Below are positions 1 to 7,015 of a DNA stretch of 11,767 nucleotides, one piece after another (the first letter of the stretch is position 1; every line of letters starts with the position of its first letter). The notes under the pieces were generated by a model that was not told where the DNA came from, made no database searches, and was given only the letters and a program-made list of their open reading frames with translations. Source of the DNA: Pelagophyceae sp. CCMP2097 (Eukaryota; Sar; Pelagophyceae); the NCBI GenBank assembly GCA_026770575.1, contig MU658109.1, forward strand, positions 986-12,752. The letters are read 5' to 3'. The translations under genes and the position numbers were made by a program.

Positions 1-204
1 GGGGTCGTTCTCGTCGTGCAGGTGGTCCCATCGCGGCATCTTGGATCCAAAAATAGGTCAAGCCGGGCCCGTCAATGGATGCCATCATATTCCAAGGCAG
101 CGCGATATCGGCGTTGATGCGCCTCTGCAACAGAAAGCCCCCGTTTCTCACGTTTGGGGTCGTTCTCGTCGTGCAGGTTGTCCCATTGCGGCATCTTGGA
201 TCCA
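1..204 (+). repeat. 49-bp direct repeat, 155-bp period
   Basis: Positions 1-49 and 156-204 are nearly identical (two mismatches), both beginning GGGGTCGTTCTCG and ending CATCTTGGATCCA. The first copy starts at the window edge, so the unit may extend further left and further copies may lie outside. It could be a tandem repeat with a 155-bp period or a local duplication. No coding role is visible. Confidence 0.8.
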
Positions 205-1239
205 GCCCTTAGTTTTGTATACGGTCCTCGGACCCATGAGTGCCCCCGTATCGACCTCTTTACAATTTACGGCATGGTAACTTTGTGGCGGTTACTTCAG
301 CGCCTCGCCGTCTTTTTCACTGAACGGATTCACTTCGTCAGTGGCCAAGAATCGCTCGGGGTGGTCCTCGTCCGCGTCGTCCTCCTCCCACGAGGGCCCG
401 AGGCGCTTCAAGAAGTTCTTTTTCGAGGCGGGATCAGTCGCGACGTCGGGGAGCGCCTACGGTCCGTGCAAACCAATCACCGAACGCGATTGGAAAGCGA
501 AAGAGCTTCGATGGCGCGATAGCGAGCTTTGCGGTGCATCCTCGGTCGCCGCCGACGCACGCCGCCGACGTGGGGCCTGCACCGCCGCCGCGCGGACAGG
601 TCGTAGTGGCCAATTGAAGAGGAGGGAGCGAGAAAGGGACAGAGAGATTGGCCAATTTCGAAGCGTATGAGGGCCCTGTGGGCTGTGCGAGGTCGCGGCT
701 TGTTAAATCGCGTTGGGCGCATTGGAAGCGGTTAATAAAAAGTGCCTACTTGGAATACGCGCTCAAGGACCATGCTTGCTGATAATCCACCCTGGGTGGG
801 GCTTTACCTTGGTCCTTTCAAAGACGCACTAATAAGGCCTTGTTGGGGCTCCACTGCACCAACCCTTCATTCGAGCGGTTCCCCGACGCCCCGACCGAAT
901 TCTCAAGGCATCATGGTCGACTCCACCCCAAAAGCCTCGATCCAGCCGCTCGTGCTCCACGCCAGCGGGTTCCTCTCGCTGCGGTGAGCTACACGGCTCG
1001 AAGCGGCTCGAAGCGCTGGCGCACCGCGCCGCGCCTGGATCGATCGTGGTGGTTCTATGCGCCGTCGCGGCGGCGGCGAGGCCCCGGTCGATCGTCCGCC
1101 TCTCTCGTGAGCCACGAGCCTTGGAAGCCGTGTGGTGCGGTCCGAGCTTCGAACGATGCTGACCGTTGGGACGCTCGATGGTGGTGTCCTCGGCATGCGG
1201 CGCGAGGGAGTTTTCTTAAATCGGACCGGCGACAGCCTT
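1..1239. other. Intergenic stretch without a recognisable gene
   Basis: Open frames on both strands here (up to about 157 codons) are arginine-, proline- and serine-rich readings of GC-rich DNA. They overlap one another and show no domain I recognise. The 3' part (about 900-1239) lies just downstream of the minus-strand PsbP-like gene and may include its 3' untranslated region. The only structure I can support is the direct repeat at 1-49 and 156-204, listed separately. Confidence 0.6.
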
Positions 1240-2123
1240 TTAGCGGAAGCCCTGCGAGAAGAGGCCGTACGTGGCGACCTCGACGGCCTCGCCCTTTTCC
1301 GTGTTTGGCTTAAACGTGTCGACGATGCCGCGGAGGACACCTCCCTCGCCCTCGTTCCAGTAGTCTTCGAGGCAGCTGGCCCAGATGCCGATGATGCGGT
1401 CGCCGCCGGGGAGCAGCGTCAGCGACGCGCGCTGGACGCGCACGAGCGCGGGCGTGTCGTACACAATCGCCGCGTCGCCGACGCGCGCCTTCTGCGTGCC
1501 GATGCGCGTGATGATGTCAGCCGTCACCGTGCGGCCTAGGCGCAAACGTCACCGCGCGCGCCCGCGGCGTCCAAGGCCCGCCGTCGGAGGCCCAGTCGCG
1601 TACCGTTGTTGGAGATGACGGGCGTGGCGAGGGTCTGCGAGGACCTGACGCGGGGCATGCCCTTGGCGGCGGCCTGGGCCTCGGAGTCGCGCCGCTCGCA
1701 GAGGAGCTCGCCGATGGCGTCGAGGGACCCGAGCTGCGCCCACGTGTCGAGCTTGCCGCCCGGGAAGAACGACGTCGCCGCCGCCTGCGCCAGGATAGCA
1801 CTCACCTCGATCTGCTCCACGGTGACCATCTCCGCGCGCGACAGGCGCCCCGTGGTGAAGATAATGCCGCCGCGGCGCACGACGTCGCCTCCAATCGTGC
1901 GCCGGATGCCGCGGAAGAACTCGGCCGGGTACTGCAGGGAGAACTCAGAGTCCACGAAGCTCTGCCACGGCGCTTCGACGGCGCGCGCCGCGCCCGGCGC
2001 CAGCACGCGCGCCGCCGCTGCCGCCGCGCCGGCTTGGAAGCCGCGGCGGCCGATTGCCACCGGGACCACGCGCAGCGACGCCGCCGCCGAGACGAGCGCT
2101 GCCGCGACGAGCCAGCGCGCCAT
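1240..2123 (-). CDS. PsbP-domain thylakoid lumen protein, two exons
   Basis: Exon 1 is 2123-1604 and exon 2 is 1535-1240, giving 271 residues ending in TAA. The ATG at 2123 has G at -3 and G at +4 and starts a hydrophobic signal-like stretch (residues 4-17). A twin-arginine motif follows (R26 R27 x F29), then an alanine-rich segment and an A-x-A site at 46-48, as in Tat-dependent thylakoid lumen signals. The mature part reads as a PsbP fold: WQSFVDSEFSLQYPAEF near residues 53-69 matches the N-terminal 'YP..F/W' strand, and the C-terminal half has GGDRIIGIWASCLEDYWNEG and LRGIVDTFKP (residues 217-250), the usual PsbP ending. Members of the family assist the photosystem II oxygen-evolving complex or other thylakoid complexes; which subgroup this is I cannot say. 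The signal-plus-transit arrangement suggests a plastid of secondary origin. No downstream partner gene is visible. Confidence 0.8.
1536..1603 (-). other. 68-nt GT-AG intron in the PsbP-like gene
   Basis: On the minus strand the donor GTACGC starts at 1603 and the acceptor GCGCCTAG ends at 1536. Removing it splits one glycine codon (G174) and joins ...VISNN to GRTVTADIITR in frame. Without splicing, exon 1 runs into about 20 residues of arginine/alanine-rich sequence and a stop. The frame repair plus continuity of the PsbP domain makes this intron well supported. Confidence 0.85.
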
Positions 2124-2443
2124 GACTTCCTGCGTCGCCTCGTGAACGGGTCCCTCGAGAGCGTGCCACCTCCGACTCGGAGTCGACCGCAATCAGTCGC
2201 CGAAAAGACTGCAAATTCCCTGCAGATTCAACGGGCCTGAGCCTCAAAGGAACTTTAAAAAATCCAATATTACAAGAGCGCGCCGGAGGCACACGGAGGA
2301 CCCGACTTCGAGCGAAGGATACAGACAAATCCCATTGCAATGCCCACGTAAATAATTAAAATTATTTAACTAATCGCCGAACCTCCGAATCCTCCTTATC
2401 TTTAATTAATTAATTTTTATTTCTTATTGAGCTACTTTCTTTT
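2124..2443. other. 5' flank of the PsbP-like gene, no gene seen
   Basis: GC content falls steeply upstream of the PsbP-like ATG, and 2340-2430 is strongly AT-rich with TTAATTAATTAA near 2402-2413. This is where its promoter and 5' untranslated region should lie on the minus strand. I see no TATA box or other element that I can place with confidence. Confidence 0.4.
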
Positions 2444-2566
2444 GCGGCCGACCTGATTCGAACCTGTGACCAAAAACTTCTTCTATGATGATTCCATTGA
2501 GGCTCCTGCTCGACCTCCACTCCCAATTTTAGCAATCGCATCAACCACCAATCGCTGAATCGGCCG
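2444..2566 (-). other. Degenerate tRNA-like sequence, Ser(GCT)-like
   Basis: On the minus strand CGGCCGA (2566-2560) can pair with TCGGCCG (2451-2445), as in an acceptor stem. After the first arm come a D-arm-like hairpin and TTGCTAA, which reads as a seven-base anticodon loop with GCT. Near the 3' end GGTTCGAATC (2464-2455) matches the T-loop/B-box of a Pol III gene. However, the acceptor pairing is cheap because TCGGCCGA is a palindrome, the T-stem has mismatches, and about 75 nt separate the anticodon-like loop from the T-arm. This is more likely a tRNA relic or SINE-like head than a working tRNA. Confidence 0.3.
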
Positions 2567-2615
2567 AGTTGCTGCCCTTTTCTTCCCAAAGGTGGAACCT
2601 CACGGATTTACCCTG

Positions 2616-2668
2616 GGACAGAAGGACAGACGGACGGACAGACGGACAGACGGACAGACGGACAGACA
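2616..2668. repeat. Microsatellite, 8-bp unit GGACAGAC
   Basis: About six copies of GGACAGAC, with imperfect units at the left end (GAAGGACAGACGGACG), run through 2616-2668. It is a simple tandem repeat with no coding sense. It sits between the tRNA-like relic and the inverted repeat at 2699-2757. Confidence 0.9.
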
Positions 2669-2698
2669 AAATTGCCCCTGGTAATCCTTCAATCAAAG

Positions 2699-2757
2699 GA
2701 CCCGAAGGGCCCTTGCCGTAAACTGACGTTGATTAAACGATAAGGACCCTTCGGGTC
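2699..2757. repeat. 16-bp inverted repeat around GACCCGAAGGG
   Basis: GACCCGAAGGGCCCTT at 2699-2714 and AAGGACCCTTCGGGTC at 2742-2757 are inverted copies with one mismatch and a 27-nt loop. It could be a small fold-back element or the end of a decayed transposon. No target duplication is evident. Confidence 0.7.
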
Positions 2758-2810
2758 TTCAACAATTGTACGAGCTTAGGCCGAAAATAAAGTATTTTTT
2801 TCGGCTTATA

Positions 2811-3298
2811 GACAGGTTCACTTTATTTAACTTGTTCAGAACTCGTTCAGAACATTTCTGAACTGGTTAAAAAAGCCGAAATGTGAACTCAGAGTTCAGT
2901 TTAACCAGTTCATAACTAGTTCTGAACTGAGAAAACCCGCAACCTCCTCCCGCGTCGCCCTCGGCGCAGGCGCGAGGGCCAAAGGGTTTGCCATCCTCGT
3001 CACCGTCAAGCAGCGACCCGCAAATGTGGCTGTCTCATTTGTTCAAAACATTAAAAATAAATTAAGTGAGGATTTGTTCAAATCCAGATCAGGTTCGAAA
3101 TGCCGCCGGTGGGATTCGAACCGGCTCACCTAGATTTCGATGGGACGTGACTACAATCGCCAAAATTAAGATGATAAAATGCCGTCGCCTCCGGGGCTGA
3201 ACTCAAAGTGCAAATGCGATTTCTGAACTTTTCTGAACTAGCGCCTTAACTCGCATTTGCGTATGAGTTCTTAACTGGTTAAATAAAGTGAACCTGTC
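2811..3298 (-). mobile_element. MITE-like element, family A copy 1
   Basis: The 488-bp element has terminal inverted repeats beginning GACAGGTTCACTTT, matching for 21 bp and then imperfectly to about 38 bp. It is flanked by TA on each side (2809-2810 and 3299-3300). The subterminal parts carry many GTTCAGAAC-type motifs in both orientations, a pattern typical of transposase-binding arrays. It is about 95% similar in reverse complement to the element at 4761-6139, so strand is given relative to that copy. It has no transposase. The frame spanning the core and ending in CRRWDSNRLT is only a reading through a tRNA-like T-arm. TA duplication fits Tc1/mariner-type insertion, but the termini are not ones I recognise. 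Confidence 0.82.
3101..3136 (-). other. tRNA-Ser-like 3' half with B-box (MITE copy 1)
   Basis: On the minus strand this has a perfect B-box GGTTCGAATCC (3122-3112), followed by CACCGGCGGCA, which fits the 3' T-stem, acceptor strand and discriminator of a tRNA. CGAAATCT just upstream resembles the 3' side of a serine CGA anticodon arm. No matching 5' acceptor strand is found, so this is a relic carried by the element rather than a gene. Confidence 0.45.
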
Positions 3299-3676
3299 TA
3301 ATTTAATGAAATTTCGGGCGTTAAAAACTTAAAAGTAGAGAAAATCTAGAGTTAAGTCGATTCCAAAGCCCAGAAAATAAAAACCCTCTCTCTCGGAGCA
3401 GCTATTTTGGCCAAAATAGCATCGGCGTTTCTAAGTTTTTAACGCGTAATGCGCTGACGCGAAGGGCGCTTGGAGGGGTGCACACTATGGAAGGATTATT
3501 ATGATAATATTCTCAGCAGAGAATACTATGCTACGAAACTTACTGATTACTAACACTTTTAACCTTATTTACCCTAAGAAAGGGAAACTTACTTTGTAGA
3601 GGCGTCTTTAAATCCACCCTTATTGGCATATTTCAAATAGTGAGAGCTCGTCGCCCGCCCCGGTGCTCCTTGCGAG
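3299..3676. other. AT-rich spacer with palindromes, no gene seen
   Basis: This separates MITE copy 1 from the BED/hAT-like fragment. It holds a 14-bp inverted repeat (3318-3331 with 3432-3445) around a perfect 20-bp palindrome (3401-3420), and a smaller fold-back TATTCTC-AGCA-GAGAATA near 3508-3525. Any promoter of the downstream gene fragment would lie here, but I cannot place one. Confidence 0.5.
3318..3445. repeat. 14-bp inverted repeat enclosing a 20-bp palindrome
   Basis: GCGTTAAAAACTTA (3318-3331) pairs with TAAGTTTTTAACGC (3432-3445). Inside, GCTATTTTGGCCAAAATAGC at 3401-3420 is a perfect palindrome. The 128-bp unit could be a tiny fold-back transposon remnant. I see no clear target duplication. 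Confidence 0.75.
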
Positions 3677-4450
3677 ATGTTCCGCGCCACGGCCCGCGCG
3701 GGCCTTGGCGCGCGCGCCCGGTTGGCGTTCCCCGTCGGCCTCTGCTTCTTCGGGGCTTCGATGGCCGATTGCACGAAGGTCACCAAGCCGAAAGGCGCCT
3801 GCTGGGAGGCCTACAAGGTGGTCCTGGCAAAGACGCCGGGCGGCCCGAAGGGCTACGCATGCATAGGCTTCAACTTATGCCGCAAAGGCTTCTGGCAGTT
3901 TCGTCCCGACGCTTCGATCCTGGCGAAACACGCTGCACTGTGCTATTACTTCCCGGAGGAGCTGCGGAAGTCCATTGCGGCGACGCACAAGATCGGCGGC
4001 GGCGGCGCTAAGGCGGCCGTCATGATGACGCCGTTTGCTCCGCGGGTCGAAACCTCCAGCGACGTCGCGCCGCGCGCAACGGCGCCTCTGCACGCTCAGT
4101 CCGCGGTGAGCAGCATGTTTTCTTTCCTCGCGTGACTGCGTCTCTCCCGCAGCGGCATCGAGCAGTTGAACTGTAGGATTCGCCGGGCCCGCTCGTGCAG
4201 GGCGCCTCGGCGGTCGAAGTCGTCAAGAAGACGGCCGTCGGCGAGGCGAAGGCGCCCAAGACGCAGACCCCGATTTTGTCGTACCTTGACACGATCTCGG
4301 GCTCGGAGAAGCGCATGGTCGACCTCGCTGGAGGACATGCTCGAGCCCGAGTCGGAGGAGCAGATGGAGGCGATCCTCGGCGACATGGTTGACGAGGCCA
4401 TCCGCACCGTCGAGTCGAAGGACTCCGGGGACGTCGTCGTGATCGAGTAG
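3677..4450 (+). pseudogene. BED/hAT-type transposase-like N-terminal fragment
   Basis: The frame opens at ATG 3677 (in-frame ATG at residue 29 is an alternative) and reads WEAYKVVLAKTPGGPKGY, C62-x5-C68, then H85-x3-C89 and FPEELRKSI. This resembles a BED zinc finger of hAT transposases, with wider spacing of the first cysteine pair than the usual C-x2-C. After a probable intron the frame continues with KTQTPILSYLDTISGSEK, like the linker after the BED finger in hAT proteins. Near 4326 the coding sense changes frame: the acidic stretch LEDMLEPESEEQMEAILGDM lies one base out and ends at TAG 4450. No DDE catalytic core follows. It is most likely a truncated, frameshifted copy; a short domesticated BED protein is a weaker possibility. 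MITE copies in inverted orientation flank it. Confidence 0.5.
4106..4176 (+). other. Probable GT-AG intron in the BED/hAT-like fragment
   Basis: A strong donor GTGAGC starts at 4106. Using the acceptor TGTAG ending at 4176 gives a 71-nt phase-0 intron and joins ...LHAQSA to DSPGPLVQGASAV with the frame open. A better-looking acceptor TCTCTCCCGCAG ends at 4152 (47 nt) but leads in frame to a stop at 4174-4176. The choice decides whether the second part is translated. Confidence 0.5.
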
Positions 4451-4758
4451 GCCCTCTGCATCATCGTCGACTCGGAGGACGCCGGGGGCGTCGTCGAGTC
4501 GGTTCCGGCCGACAAGACACGTCCGAGTCGGGACTTGAATTCCTTTAAGTAGAAATTATTTTTTACTGACCTGATTAGACTGCGAAAGTAGCGCGCTCTT
4601 CTCAAGCTTCACGGCCTCCGAGGTTTATGGCCCGCGGTGGGCTCGCCGTCGTGATGATAATTACATCTAGATTATGGGCTTCGTTTTTTGGCGACTAAAG
4701 TAAATTAATCATGCTCAAAAGTAATTTATCATAACTTACCCAGTAAGTTACTGATAAT
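4451..4758. other. Spacer before MITE copy 2, no gene seen
   Basis: The frame of the preceding fragment stays open after its TAG for about 33 more codons to a stop near 4552 (...TRPSRDLNSFK), so acidic coding-like sequence may continue beyond a mutated stop. The rest turns AT-rich. TAACTTAC-CCA-GTAAGTTA (about 4733-4751) is a short fold-back just left of the MITE end. Confidence 0.4.
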
Positions 4759-4820
4759 TAGACAGATTCACTTTATTTAACCAGTTCAGAACTCATACGC
4801 AAATGCGACTTAAGGCATTA

Positions 4821-5686
4821 GGAAGTGCCTGCCCCTATTTGATTCGCCTTCTTTGGGGATTTCCCAATTTGATTCTCCTTTTTGGAGGGGCCGTGATTGG
4901 TTAAATTCACATTATAAGACCCCTGATTGGCCAAACCTGAATCAAATTGGTCCAGAATCAAAAAGTAGACGCGCTTTTCGAGCGCAGCGAGCCGAAATCG
5001 CTGAATAAATTTTAGGCCGTTCGTGTAAAAAGCCTTACCGGACTTAGCTCCGGTTAACGGATCGAACTCCGTTTTGGCTCTCAAACTCCGAACTTGGAGG
5101 CACCGCCCAGCCGCGCACCGACGTCCCCTGGGGTCAGGAGTGTCGCGACGGACGCGCCACGGCGCCTAGACCCCGGAACCGCGAGCCTCCTTTCCCCTGG
5201 AGGCGCGCGGGCTGTTTTCGGTGTGTCCGAATTTGGTCTTGCCTGAAGCGCTCTAACTTCGCGATGCGGTCAGTGGCATCCGATAAGAAGCCGGTTCCGA
5301 GGCCGGAACGTACCGCGCGTGCGCGCGCCGCCGCCAGACCTCGCTTGCCGGCTCGGGGAAGGCCGTCGGGCCGAGGCTCGGCAGCCCCACTTTTGCTTGT
5401 TCGTTTGGGCGAAACTTGGCTCGCTGCGCTCGATAATCGCGCCTCGGGAGGTTCATATTAAATCTTAAGTACTGCGCGCATGTTCCAAAGTCAAATTGCC
5501 AAAATTTAAAACGACATTCCGTTAAACTTTGAGCGCGAGTATCTCAGCGCGGACCCCGTCCGCGGAGCTCAAATTGGCGGATTGTGAAAGCTTGCGTCGA
5601 GACGCGTCGACACCATCAAACAGTTTATCTCAATTCGAGAATCGTGATTTTGAAAAGCGGGTCTACAAATAGGGGCAGGCACTTCC
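4821..5686. mobile_element. 866-bp TIR element nested in MITE copy 2
   Basis: GGAAGTGCCTGCCCCTATTT at 4821 is perfectly inverted at the right end (to 5686), for 21 bp in all. TA flanks both sides (4819-4820 and 5687-5688). The empty target is visible in MITE copy 1 at 3239-3240 (GAACTAGCGCC on the plus strand). That comparison fixes both element boundaries and shows a 2-bp TA duplication. Subterminal parts repeat TTTGATTC and GATTGG motifs. The interior has only short GC-rich frames with no recognisable domain, so it is non-autonomous. Confidence 0.88.
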
Positions 5687-5790
5687 TAGTTCAGAAGAGT
5701 TCAGGAATCGCATTTGCACTTTGAGTTCAGCCCCGGAGGCGACGGCATTTTATCATCTTAATTTTGGCGATTGCAGTCACGTCCCATCGA

Positions 5791-5826
5791 AATCTAGGTG
5801 AGCCGGTTCGAATCCCACCGGCGGCA
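5791..5826 (+). other. tRNA-Ser-like 3' half with B-box (MITE copy 2)
   Basis: GGTTCGAATCC at 5805-5815 is a perfect Pol III B-box. TTCGAAT (5807-5813) would be the T-loop, CCCAC the 3' T-stem strand, CGGCGGC (5819-5825) the 3' acceptor strand and A5826 the discriminator, with tRNA-standard spacing. The 5' T-stem strand is spoiled by four extra bases (AGCC, 5801-5804): without them GTGGG/CCCAC would pair fully. CGAAATCT upstream resembles a serine anticodon arm. No 5' acceptor partner is found. Confidence 0.45.
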
Positions 5827-6144
5827 TTTCGAACCTGATCTGGATTTGAACAAATCCTCACTTAATTTATTTTTAATGTTTTGAACAAATGAGACAGCCG
5901 CATTTGCGGGTCGCTGCTTGACGGTGACGAGGATGGCAAGCCCTTTGGCCCTCGCGCCGGCGCCGAGGGCGACGCGGGAGGAGGACGCGGGTTTTCTCAG
6001 TTCAGAACTAGTTATGAACTGGTTAAACTGAACTCTGAGTTCATATTTCAGCCTTTTTAACCAGTTCAGAAATGTTCTGAGCTGTGTATTTGTCATTTTC
6101 TGAACGAGTTCTGAGCAAGTTAAATAAAGTGACTCTGTCTTTTA

Positions 6145-6623
6145 GACAGCTTCACTTTTTCAAGCTACTTTCAAGCTGCTTTCAAGCTGCTTTCAAGTCT
6201 GCATTTGCGTGTAAAGCTGCTTGAAAGTAGCTAACTTTCAAGCTCATCTTGAAAGTTAGCTTTTTTCAAGCAGCTATCAAGCTGCTTTTAAAGCGCGGAA
6301 ATGCTTTTAAAGCGCGGGAAGTGTTCGTTGGATGAGCGCTGAGCGAACGTTAGATGAGCGTTAACCCGGCGCGGGCGCGCGGCGCGGGTACGCCGCGCGG
6401 AGAGGGCGGGGCGCGGCCTCTGGTGGGCGGGGCGGCGCCGATGGTGCCCGCGCCTCCGTCGAGGCGCGGGCCGGTCGCGGGGCCGACGTGCCCCGTCCCG
6501 CGCGCCATCTCACCTGGGTGGCCGAAGGAAGGCGCCCTTGACGCCGCTTCGCGCTCACGCTGAAGCGACAAAAGATATGTTGAAAAAGTAGCTTGAAAAG
6601 TAGCTTGAAAAAGTGAACTTGTC
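6145..6623. mobile_element. MITE-like element, family B
   Basis: The left end GACAGCTTCACTTTTTCAAG at 6145 is inverted, with two mismatches in the first 16 bp, at a right end finishing at 6623. TA flanks both (6143-6144 and 6624-6625). Just inside the left end are 11-bp direct repeats of the type TTTCAAGCTGC (6165-6202). The core at 6360-6560 is very GC-rich, and its frames show no domain. The terminal GACAG-TTCACTTT is shared with family A, but the subterminal array differs. A second right end at 6790 matches the left end slightly better, so the true element may be 6145-6790. Confidence 0.62.
6215..6275. repeat. 28-bp inverted repeat inside family B element
   Basis: 6215-6242 and 6248-6275 are inverted copies with two mismatches and only a 5-nt loop (CTCAT). 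The inner 14 bp AGCTAACTTTCAAG are perfect. The arms are built from the same TTCAAGCTGC-type motifs as the element's ends. The structure may be a cruciform-forming site, or the scar of a head-to-head junction of two element ends. Confidence 0.8.
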
Positions 6624-6751
6624 TAAAAACAACATCGAGTCTGAAGGATCTGAGCGCGCTGGGCGCATCGGCGTCAGCAGGAGATGCGCATAGCACAGTC
6701 GGCTTGGTTCTTGCTCGTTAAAGCGTTTTAGGCGACGTTATGCAAAGTGCG

Positions 6752-6790
6752 AGGTCAGCTTGAAAGTAGCTTGAAAAAAGTGGAGCTGTC
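6752..6790. mobile_element. Orphan right end of a family B element
   Basis: Read in reverse complement from 6790 it begins GACAGCTCCACTTTTTTCAA and goes on with GCTACTTTCAAGCTG, the family B terminus. TA follows at 6791-6792. No left partner lies between 6626 and 6751. Either this is the true end of the element starting at 6145, or its partner has been deleted. Confidence 0.6.
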
Positions 6791-6988
6791 TACAGGGTGA
6801 ATGTGAGAGTAAGATAATGGATTTTATCTAAAGACAAAGGCGGTCTCTGCCGCCAGTCGCTTATTTTTTAAGAAGGCAAAAGGCACTGGCGGGCCGACGT
6901 TATCTTTAAAAAGCGTTTCGCCCGCCGCGCGCGTGGTTGAGTGGTGGAAAACAAAAAAAATAGAAAAATGTCTCATGAGACGAAGGGC

Positions 6989-7015
6989 AAAAAAACATAT
7001 CGGGGGATTCGAACC
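6989..7015 (-). other. B-box followed by T-run, Pol III-like signal
   Basis: On the minus strand GGTTCGAATCC (7015-7005) is a perfect B-box, followed within about 10 nt by a run of seven T (6995-6989), a Pol III-type terminator. Upstream, GATACGGGG near 7045-7053 can pair with CCCCCGATATG apart from a one-base bulge. The interval is too short for a normal tRNA cloverleaf, so at most it is a truncated tRNA-like unit. It lies inside the 6793-8429 element. Confidence 0.3.

Larger units (their letters stand above)
4761..6139 (+). mobile_element. MITE-like element, family A copy 2, interrupted
   Basis: Its ends are GACAGATTCACTTTATTT at 4761 and the inverted AAATAAAGTGACTCTGTC ending at 6139. TA precedes the left end (4759-4760); the right flank is TT, so that side of the duplication is eroded. 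Without the nested insertion at 4821-5686 it would be about 510 bp. It then matches copy 1 in reverse complement over its full length, with an extra ~20 bp near 6080-6100 between two GTTCAGAA-like repeats. In a 180-bp stretch of the core I count five differences from copy 1, so the copies are fairly young. It contains no transposase and must depend on enzymes supplied elsewhere. Confidence 0.82.

Noticed and set aside
840..1340. Overlapping 157- and 145-codon frames downstream of the PsbP-like gene
   Set aside because: Both are arginine/serine/proline-rich, mutually antisense and without domain features, as expected of open GC-rich non-coding DNA.
2616..2668. CRISPR-like array
   Set aside because: The repeats are contiguous 8-bp units with no spacers, so this is a microsatellite.
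4096..4605. 169-codon minus-strand frame opposite the BED/hAT-like fragment
   Set aside because: The plus strand carries the recognisable finger and linker. The serine/methionine-rich minus reading mirrors the acidic plus-strand codons.
5794..6096. 100-codon minus-strand frame in MITE copy 2, largely conserved in copy 1 (ends CRRWDSNRLT)
   Set aside because: The conservation follows from the recent age of both copies, and at least half of the few differences change the residue. The RWDSN ending is the familiar spurious reading of a tRNA T-arm sequence.
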